Below, piece after piece: positions 56,500-64,000 of a stretch of 64,000 nt of DNA (positions are counted from its first letter, which is position 1; every line of letters begins with the position of its first letter). The translations under genes were made by a program, and so were the position numbers. Location of the stretch: assembly GCA_033064195.1 (NCBI GenBank), contig JARBJD010000074.1:62001-126000 (forward strand). The letters run 5' to 3'. Origin of the DNA: Blattamonas nauphoetae (lineage: Eukaryota > Preaxostyla > Oxymonadida). Under the pieces are notes generated by a model. That model was not told the DNA's origin. It searched no databases and was given only the letters and a program-made list of their open reading frames with translations.

Positions 56500-58463
56500 A
56501 TGTCACAGAAATCAATCAACGACTGTCTGTCCTTGACACTGTTTTTATTCTCTTACAGATACGAGATTGAGGCAACTCGGCCAAGGGACGTTTGGTAAAA
56601 CGTATCTCGCCTTCGACACGAAAACAACAAAACTCGTTGTTCTCAAGAAGATCAAAATGGATGGCACGATTGCCGAAGATTATGTTCGAAATGAAATCGC
56701 TTCAATGGTGCAGTTGAAAGGCGAAAACCTTGTTCAATTTCTCGGTAACTTCGGAGACAGTCACGTTCACTGGATTGTCCAAGAATTCTGCGAAGGGGGG
56801 TCGCTCCGAGACTATCTCGATGATGTTGTCCAGAAGGGCGGGCGTGTCTCAGAAGACGTATGCATGTTTTTCATTTATTATCCTTTTTGCAGGATTTGTG
56901 GAACATCAGTGTTGGGTTGCTGCGTGGGGTGTCAACGATGCATAGTCAGTCAATCCTCCATCGCGACATCAAACCAGACAATATTCTGCTCACTCGGGAC
57001 GGAACTTTGAAGCTTGGCGATATGGGATCAAGCAAGTTGATTACTCAGTCACTCACAGCAAGTCAGACACAGACCGGAACATAGTTTGCATTGTTATCTT
57101 CTTCTTATTCCCCATCCTTTCTCTTTCCTTCTCGAAACCAGTCCGTATCTCTCACCCGAACAGCTGTCATCCCAACCCACAACAACCGCAAGCGATGTCT
57201 GGGCCTGTGGAATTGTCCTCGCAGAACTCTCCCTCGGCACTCTCCCCTTCAACGCCTCCTCTCTCCCTGCCTATCTCGTGGCTGTCCTCCAAGGCGAGCC
57301 TGCTCCTCTCAACCCCGCCCAGTTCTCTCCTGCCTGGCGAGATTTGGTCTCCCGTCTTCTGATGAAGGACCCTGCCCAACGGATTAGTGCTTCCGATGCT
57401 CTGCTTATGGCTCAGGCTCAATGCCAAGTTGGTGGGAAGGATCACGGGCTTCGTGATTATTGTGAAGAGCATGCAAGAAAAGAACAGGCTCTTCTGTCGA
57501 ATATGGCGTCGGATATTGAAACCAAGAAGACCAAACTTCAGGCTAAAATGAGCCAACTTGAAGGAATTACAAAATACGGGGAAGAACAGAAGAAGGCCAA
57601 GGAACAGAAGGAGAACGAAGCAAAGAAGCTCATTTTGGAAAATGACATTGCCATTCTCGCAGCAGACCTCACAAACAAAGAGCGGGAGGAGGCCATCCGT
57701 GCCGAAGCTGCCCAACAAGTCATCCGTGCCATTCGAACCAATCTTGGCCAGAAACGAGATGAACTCGCCCAAATTGTGCTTTCTCTCAGCGGCTCCAGAT
57801 TTGAAACCCACTCACTCATCCTGTCTGGGAAGGGAAAGCACAAAGAGCCATTGTGGGTTCAGATTCCGAACAGCGTGAAGGTCAGCGGAGGAGAGCACGG
57901 CCAATTGACCCGAATCCAGAAAACGTCGGCAGATGGATACATCAACCTTCTTGTGGGCTCAGAAATGAAGACTGGGAAGTACCAATTGTCGTTCATGCTG
58001 GAGAAGTGCAAGGGTAACGTGCATGTGGGTGTTGTGTCTTCAGATGGGCTGAATCAGCTTGGGACAGCTGTTGGAATGGGAAAGAACGAGTGGGGATTCC
58101 TTCTTACGCAGTCTGATCTTCTTTTCTCGTCATCCCTTTTTCTTATTCTTCAGTCCCGACGGCCTTCATGCATCGTCATCTGTGAACTTGGGGAACGTCA
58201 CAGCTCATCAGGGCAGCACTGTCCGTTTGGAGTTCGACACAACCACAGAGCTCCTCACTCTGTTCATCAACAATGTGCAGCAGAGGAGCTGCTATGGCGG
58301 GCTGAAGGGCTCGTTCCATTTTATGGTTTGATTTTCGCCTTTCTCAACTTCGCAGATCTCAATGTACTTCAAAGACGACTCCATCAGCTCCCTCGAATTC
58401 ACTTCAAACTTTTCTCCCAAAACAAAGTCGATTTCAGGACAGAAGATTGTTAGATTCGATTAA
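56500..58463 (+). CDS. NEK-like Ser/Thr protein kinase with coiled coil and SPRY-like domain
   Basis: Six exons (56500-56524, 56559-56857, 56893-57083, 57142-58110, 58154-58325, 58356-58463) total 1,764 nt, giving 587 residues. Introns are 30-58 nt. The start MSQKSINDY leads into the kinase: glycine loop LGQGTFGKTYLAF, ATP Lys in VVLKKIKM, catalytic HRDIKPDNIL, DMG instead of DFG in LGDMGSSK, GTYPYLSPEQL, and SDVWACGIVLAEL. A charged coiled coil follows (MSQLEGITKYGEEQKKAKEQ). A C-terminal B30.2/SPRY-like beta domain ends the protein (VHVGVVSSDGLNQLGTAVGM, VRLEFDTTTELLTLFINNV). All core catalytic residues are present, so it is probably active. Substrate unknown; NEKs usually act on microtubules and cilia. 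Confidence 0.85.
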
Positions 58464-58691
58464 ATTGACATTCTGTGTTGGTTTTGGACACTAGCATGGA
58501 ACTTCATTTGTTAATCCTTTTTTCATCATGTCATTAACCATTATGACCTTATCGTGCTTGTCTTCATCTGTTTCATCATAACTTCCATCAATTCTGAGAG
58601 AGTGGTTCTGGGTCGCTATCTTATCCAATCAGTCTTCATCTGATTGTCTGCCAGTGATATGATGTCGATCAAGCCTTTATTTGTTTTTTCT

Positions 58692-60496
58692 ATGGATCAT
58701 CTTTTCATTACGAAAATACCCATTCTCGAAACAAAACGTCTGACATTCTTCTCCCATTATTCTTCTTAGCCAATCACTATGACACAAAAGTTCGTTCAAT
58801 TGCCACCGTTTTTGTTGTGATCTGTTCGTTCGCAACGTTCATACTCGCCTGCATGTCTCCCACCTACAATTCTACCGTTCGCTTCCTCGCGAGAGCCATT
58901 TGTTTTGCATGTGGTAATTTGATTGTCGGTGCTCTTTGGTCTTTCTTTGCTCTGTCAGAACCCGAATCTGATCTTGATCCAGTCCGCTACTTTCTGGGAG
59001 TCAGGTCAATCTTCAATGCGTCATCTTTTCTTCTTTTGTTCTGCGCAGTGTCCACATGCTTGAATGCTGTCTTTGAAACTCGATTTCTTCTTTTTGGACA
59101 TCGAATTGTTGAGACTGGGGAATCTTTCCCAACTGCCGAAGCAACAGTTGCCCAAGCCATCGAATCTCATCAGAATATGGATATCCTCATTGTCCTTGCT
59201 GTCTGTTCTGGGATTCTTGGTATTGTTCTCGTTCTCTGCTCGAAGTGTGGAGTCACGTTCATCGGCCAACGCCACATGAACCGAGTTTGATTCTTTTTTC
59301 CCTTCATCCCCATACCTCCTTTAACGTCATAGTCCAACATTTTAACCTGCTCTTTGCTCCATCTTATCCTCGGCGGGCTGATCGTCGCCCATTGCACCGG
59401 CACCCCCCTCTTCTCCACGTCTCTGACTCCATTCTCATCGTTCGCCCTCTCCAACGCTTTCCGCGGCCTTTTTGGCTTCCAATCTCTTCTCCACGTCCTC
59501 TCAGCGACATACGGCATCTTCACATTTCGCCGAACGTCCAAATCCATCCTTCCCTCCCGTCGGTACAAGATCTATTCCGTCGCCAACGTCCTTCCCGCGA
59601 TCTGCCTGGCAACTATTTGCGTCCCATATTTCTTGGTCATGCTCTTCCGTACACCTCACTATCTTGAGACACACAGCACTGAACGCGAGGAAATCTGCGA
59701 ACATTACGTTCGGACGTACAATTTGTACACTCCTCACACGGCTCCGTTGGCCTTTAATTATTGCCAGAGCGAGAATCTCACCAAATTCAACTCGACTCTT
59801 ATGTACTTCGAGAACCAGTCACTCTATCTCAGCAGTATGCATTGATCCTGCAATTAAGTTTTTATCCGAATTTGTGCTTTATTCTTCCTTGTCTATCCTC
59901 GCTCATAATCATTTCTTCATTTTTCTTCAAACGTCAGTTGTTCTTCTCGTGTTCGCTGGAATCTCGTGCTATACTCTGATCAAAAGCACTTCGGACATCT
60001 CTGCCCTTCAAACATTAGTTTGCCCTTATTTTCGTTATATCTCCCTCAGCATCCCCCTCGTCTCATCCAGAGTTCCAGCACCGTCACTTTCATCGTCGGC
60101 ACCCCTTCCGAAACACCGTCCTCCCTCCTCCCAATCTCTCCCCCTCGCTCATCCTCCACAACCTCCAGCACTGCCCCAATCCTCCAACACACAGACGCTC
60201 CCAGCCCACCTCCCCAGCCAAAGAAATCAAAGATCCGGTTTGTGAACGATATCCAATTCAACCGAAAACCGCAACATTACACTCCCCAGACCCATCGTCC
60301 GCTCCACACCGACAACAATCCAAGCCCAACCCGTTCATCACCGATGTCGTCAATATCCCTTCAGAACTACAGTTCTGAGATGGACTCCATTTCTGTGATG
60401 CCCAACAGCGCGTTTTCTTTGGATACAATCGACGAGGAACCGGAGGACGAGCCAACCACTCTTCCTGCCTCTCTCGTCCGATCGGAGACAGTCTGA
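58692..60496 (+). CDS. Multi-span membrane protein with Pro/Ser-rich cytoplasmic tail
   Basis: Five exons (58692-58737, 58770-59284, 59333-59834, 59938-60017, 60050-60496) total 1,590 nt, giving 529 residues. Introns are 32, 48, 103 and 32 nt. About seven or eight hydrophobic segments are visible: IATVFVVICSFATFILAC, ICFACGNLIVGALWSFFAL, SSFLLLFCAVSTCLNAVF, ILIVLAVCSGILGIVLVLC, LLHLILGGLIVAHC, a segment near FQSLLHVLSATYGIF, VLPAICLATICVPYFLVML, and VLLVFAGISCYTLI. A loop with several N-glycosylation sequons (NLT, NST, NQS) precedes the last span. The tail is Pro/Ser-rich and disordered. The topology is receptor-like, but I recognise no family motif. Confidence 0.75.
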
Positions 60497-60750
60497 ACGT
60501 CAACAATGGCCTTTTCTTCATTAAAGATCTATTTTTCTGGTCTGCCCATGTAATCCTTGCTGCTTCAGTTGATTATTGAATTGGACGGACGGAGTCGTTG
60601 TTTTTCTGCTTATATCGTTTTCAAAGCGTTCTCTAGTTCTTTTCTTTCTTTCCTGCTTTTGTTTAAACGTGTCTTTCATCATATTAGAGTCCTAGAGTGT
60701 CATCGACTCCAAAAAACTTCATAATATTTTGTGATGGGTTGGATCTACTC

Positions 60751-61053
60751 ATGGCACAACCAGACCTTCCGCTTCAAATCACTGATCAGAATGGAAATGT
60801 CCACCAAGTTGCATACGATGGAAATATGATTGGAAAGGAGCTGACAAAAATCTTGAAAGAAAGAACCGGCATGGTCTCGAATAGGACAACATTGAAGAAG
60901 GGTCAGAAAGCTGTGCAAGACAACAAAACTCTTGCCGATCAACAAATCAGCCCAGGTGACAGACTCGTGTTCACGTGGAAGATGAATGGGGGTATCATCG
61001 TCGAGGAACTTCAACAGACGATTTCTCACAAATCCAGGAACTCTTCGATGTAA
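60751..61053 (+). CDS. Small ubiquitin-like protein with internal Gly-Gly
   Basis: A single exon of 100 residues starting at MAQPDLPLQITDQ. The pattern of strands and helix resembles the ubiquitin fold: a first hairpin (LPLQITDQNGNVHQVAYD), a helix (IGKELTKILKERTG), a strand with LKKGQKAVQDNKTLADQQI (compare the LEDGRTLSDYNI region of ubiquitin), and a last strand RLVFTWKMNGG. The Gly-Gly lies where ubiquitin's processed C-terminus is. Here it is followed by a 17-residue tail (IIVEELQQTISHKSRNS...). If processed after Gly-Gly it could be conjugated; this is an inference from position only. In-frame text upstream to 60697 has no ATG. Confidence 0.65.
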   Translation: MAQPDLPLQITDQNGNVHQVAYDGNMIGKELTKILKERTGMVSNRTTLKKGQKAVQDNKTLADQQISPGDRLVFTWKMNGGIIVEELQQTISHKSRNSSM

Positions 61054-61222
61054 CTCCAAGCCCTATCACGTATCTCACATATTGTCTTGATCACTGCCGT
61101 TAGTCAATTGCTTGAAACTGTGTTTTAAGCTTCAATTCAAGAATCGATGGTTCGATCCATTCATTTCATCTATTTCTTTCTTTTGAAGACCATAAGCGTC
61201 TCGCTCGCCTCTTTTCTTACCA

Positions 61223-64000
61223 ATGAACAAGTATCAAAAAATAAAAACTGTCGGTTTGCGATATATCTTCCTTCAAACTCGACAACTTCATTCTCACCAG
61301 GACGCGGTAGCTTTGGTGCTGCCGTTCTTGTAAAGCATAAGCAGAACGGAAGACAGTATATCCTCAAGGAAATTAACATTTCCCAACTATCAAAGAAGGA
61401 AAAGCAAGAATCAATCAACGAAATCAAAGTTCTCTCCAAACTCAGGTCTTGCTCTCTCTCGCATCTTCTTATTTATAATTCTTTGCTATCACAGGCATCC
61501 TAACATTGTCTCTTACCGTGAATCTTTTATCGAGAAAGGTCTCCTCTGCATCGTTATGGACTATGCCGACAGTGGAGATCTCTACCAGAGAATTCAGAAA
61601 CAAAAGAACGTGCTCATGAAAGAAGATGTCCTTTCTTTTTTTTCGATTTGAAGTGCCTCCCAGGTCGTTTTGAATTACTTTGTTCAAATCTGTCTCGCAA
61701 TGAAGCACGTTCACGATCGCAAGATTCTTCATCGTGATCTCAAGACTCAAAACATTTTTCTTACATCTGGAAATGTTGTGAAGCTCGGGGATTTTGGAAT
61801 TGCTCGAATTCTCACAAATACTGGCGAGCTCGCAAAAACTGCGATTGGAACTCCTTATTACTTGTCTCCAGAGATTTGTGAAGACAGACCATACGACATG
61901 AAGAGTGATATCTGGTCTTTGGGATGCGTTCTATATGAATTAACAACCCTCAAACATGCATTCGACGCGAATAATATGAAAGGCCTGGTGATGAAGATCT
62001 TGCGTGGATCGTATCCTCCAATCAGTTCACAGTACAGGTCTGCTCTATTTTCTGAAATTGATTGTTTTTGACATTTTGTTCTCAGTCCTGATCTCAAAAA
62101 CCTAATCACACAAATGTTCAGTCGAAATCCTAAACAAAGGCCTTCAGTAAACCAAATTCTGTTTCTGCCATTCATCCAACGGCGTATCAACAACTTCCTC
62201 TCTGAAACACTCATTTCATCTGAGTTTTCTCACACTATCATGCATGGGAAAAAGTTCATGGATCAGACAGTGGCCTTCGATCCCCATGAATCTGGAGCAA
62301 TCCCTGATGCTAAATCCGCCCTTGAACAGATGCCTGGCGCCCTTCCTAAGCCAAATTATCCGCCTCCACAACAACAGGCTGCGAAACCGACCCAACCACC
62401 AAATCGAGCCCCTTCCCCAGTTCCACGAGCATCCACTCCTCAAGCACAGAACAATGTTCAGTCAAAAGAGCGAATGGAGGCCGAACGCAGGGTGGAAGAA
62501 GCCAAAGCCAGACAAAGAGAGATCTTAAGACAACAAGCACTCGAAAAGGAACGGCAGAGGGCGGAAGAGTTAGCAAAGAAGCAGCAAGCCGCGTATGCTG
62601 CCGCTGCAGAGGCTCAGAGACAGCGTATGGAACAATTAAGAAGGCAAGAAGCGGCCAAGGAGGCCGAACGCAGGCGACAGGCGGCGGAGATGGAGCAAAG
62701 GCGAAGAGAAGCTGAATCTCGAGCTGCTGAAGCGAGAGCGCAAAAGATGAGGGAAATGAAAGCCAGAGAGGATCGAGAACGGATGATTCGTGAAGAAGCT
62801 CGTCGCAACTTTTTTGATCAACAGGAACAGGCCCGACGGAACAAAATGGCAATTGATGCCCAAATATACGGAAGCAATGCTCCCCCTTCGCTTCCCCCGT
62901 CACAATATTCTCAGCCCGACCCTCGTTCGTACGAACCCATTTCAGTTCCGAAGAAGAAGAGTCCATCATCCTTCCCACCCCTCGAAGACTATTTCATCAA
63001 ACCGAAGCAAGCTGCTACACCCACAAAACCTAAAAAGGCTGTTGCAAAGGCAGTTCGAAAGAAATCAGCCTCTCCACGCCCAACTTCAGCTCCTCGCCCA
63101 TCTTCCGCCCCTCGACCAAGTTCAGCTGCTCCTGCGCCCAAACAGGCTCCACCGAAGAGTGCAGAGAGAAGGCCACTCTCAGCCAAGCGTGTAACTCCCA
63201 AAGTCGCCGATCGACCAAAAACCGGCTCGCCTCTGTCCGATCGCCCCAAAAGCACCGACAAACAGAAAATGCAGAAATTGGAAGACCAGTTTGGGGAGCT
63301 GCAGGGAATGCTTCAACGAGCAGCCTCGCCCGCTCCGTCTCCGCCACGCTCAGCCCGACCGAGGACACCCACAGGCGCATCTCCCAAACAGTCGAAAGAG
63401 ACGAAACCAGCAACACCGTCGAAACAGGTTTCGGAGCAGTTGGGAGTGGGAGTGTCGACGATGGTGTTGAGTGACATTGACAGACAGTTTGAGGAAGAAG
63501 AGAGACGGCTCAGGGAACAGAAGGAGGGAAAGGCGGTGGATTTCAAGATTCAGGCGTCGTCGACGATGATGAATGAGATCGACAGGCAGTTTGAAGAGGA
63601 AGAGAGACAACTCCAAGCGGAAGAGAAGCAGCGGCGACGAGAGGAACAGATGGCAGCCATCGCCGCATCCGTCCAGCCAGTTCGGAAGATGAACAAGCTC
63701 AAAGTGAACGCCAATGCGAAGAAAGGACAGCGGAAGAGCTCGAATTACGTGGAAGACCACGCGATGATGGAAGCAAAGGCAAGCGACGTGAAGAACGATG
63801 CAGACCGCGTTCGGAGGTTGTTGTTGGGAGAGGACGAGCAGAAGGATTTGGATGAAGGTCCGTGCGGAGTGAAGATTGTGCGGAGAGGGGAAGGAATGAA
63901 TCGGATCAAGCAACTGCACACCAAAAACAAAGTGGACGACAAGAAACAGCGGGAATACGAAGAGAAACTGCGGCAGATCGAGTTGGAGAAAAAGGCGCAG
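61223..64000 (+). CDS. NEK-family protein kinase with long coiled-coil tail (3' cut by window edge)
   Basis: Exons 61223-61253, 61301-61445, 61495-61627, 61664-62037 and 62086 onward. Introns are 47, 49, 36 and 48 nt, with consistent phases. The start [20 protein letters not shown] is typical of NEK1/3/5. Further motifs are [89 protein letters not shown] and a Pro/Gln linker. A long Glu/Arg/Ala coiled coil follows (residues ~410-560), then a basic/Pro-Ser stretch and more coiled coil, open to the window end. All catalytic residues are present. NEK1-type kinases act at centrosomes, basal bodies and cilia. Confidence 0.9.

Overview
This is a compact eukaryotic nuclear segment. It has protein genes on both strands with very small GT-AG introns (mostly 28-60 nt), no bacterial operon signals, and eukaryote-only genes: MCM3, the meiotic/mitotic AAA+ ATPase PCH2/TRIP13, a pecanex-like membrane protein, a Dcp2-like protein, ABCC transporters, NEK kinases and an F-box/LRR protein. 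Tiny introns, the standard code in most genes, beta-helix type I surface proteins, NEK expansion and a tandem family of unnamed ~335-aa proteins best fit an oxymonad-type metamonad such as Blattamonas. That assignment comes from memory of gene content and no database was searched.

Layout. 1-12.4 kb is a dense housekeeping block: MCM3 (minus, partial at the window edge), F-box/LRR (minus), a cathepsin-B-like protein lacking its catalytic Cys and His (plus), PCH2 (minus), pecanex (plus) and a Dcp2-like protein with a broken Nudix box (plus). 12.4-32.8 kb is a mobile-element and repeat island. It holds a small palindromic MITE; a 5.0-kb pogo/Tigger-type element (13438-18458) with 173-bp terminal inverted repeats, TA target duplication, a frame-broken transposase and a 2.4-kb internal satellite; a diverged ~135-140-bp satellite; and three further inverted-repeat elements A, B and C. 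A (8-bp target duplication) sits inside the 9-bp target duplication of B. B and C each carry decayed coiled-coil gene sequence.

33-47.4 kb holds two related ABCC half-duplicated exporters (minus), separated by a large beta-helix surface protein and the first member of the ~335-aa family. The first exporter has an in-frame TGA before its last motif and a shortened Walker A. 47.4-56.3 kb holds three more family members, family fragments, and a 2,976-bp transposon (49621-52596) with 338-bp inverted repeats differing at one base and an intact 570-aa intron-bearing transposase. 56.5-64 kb is a plus-strand block: a NEK-like kinase with a SPRY-like tail, a multi-span membrane protein, a small ubiquitin-like protein ending its fold in Gly-Gly, and a NEK kinase with a long coiled coil that runs off the window.

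Exon structures given here were worked out by hand. Where exon sums are stated they are divisible by three and the junctions restore family motifs, which is the main support for them.
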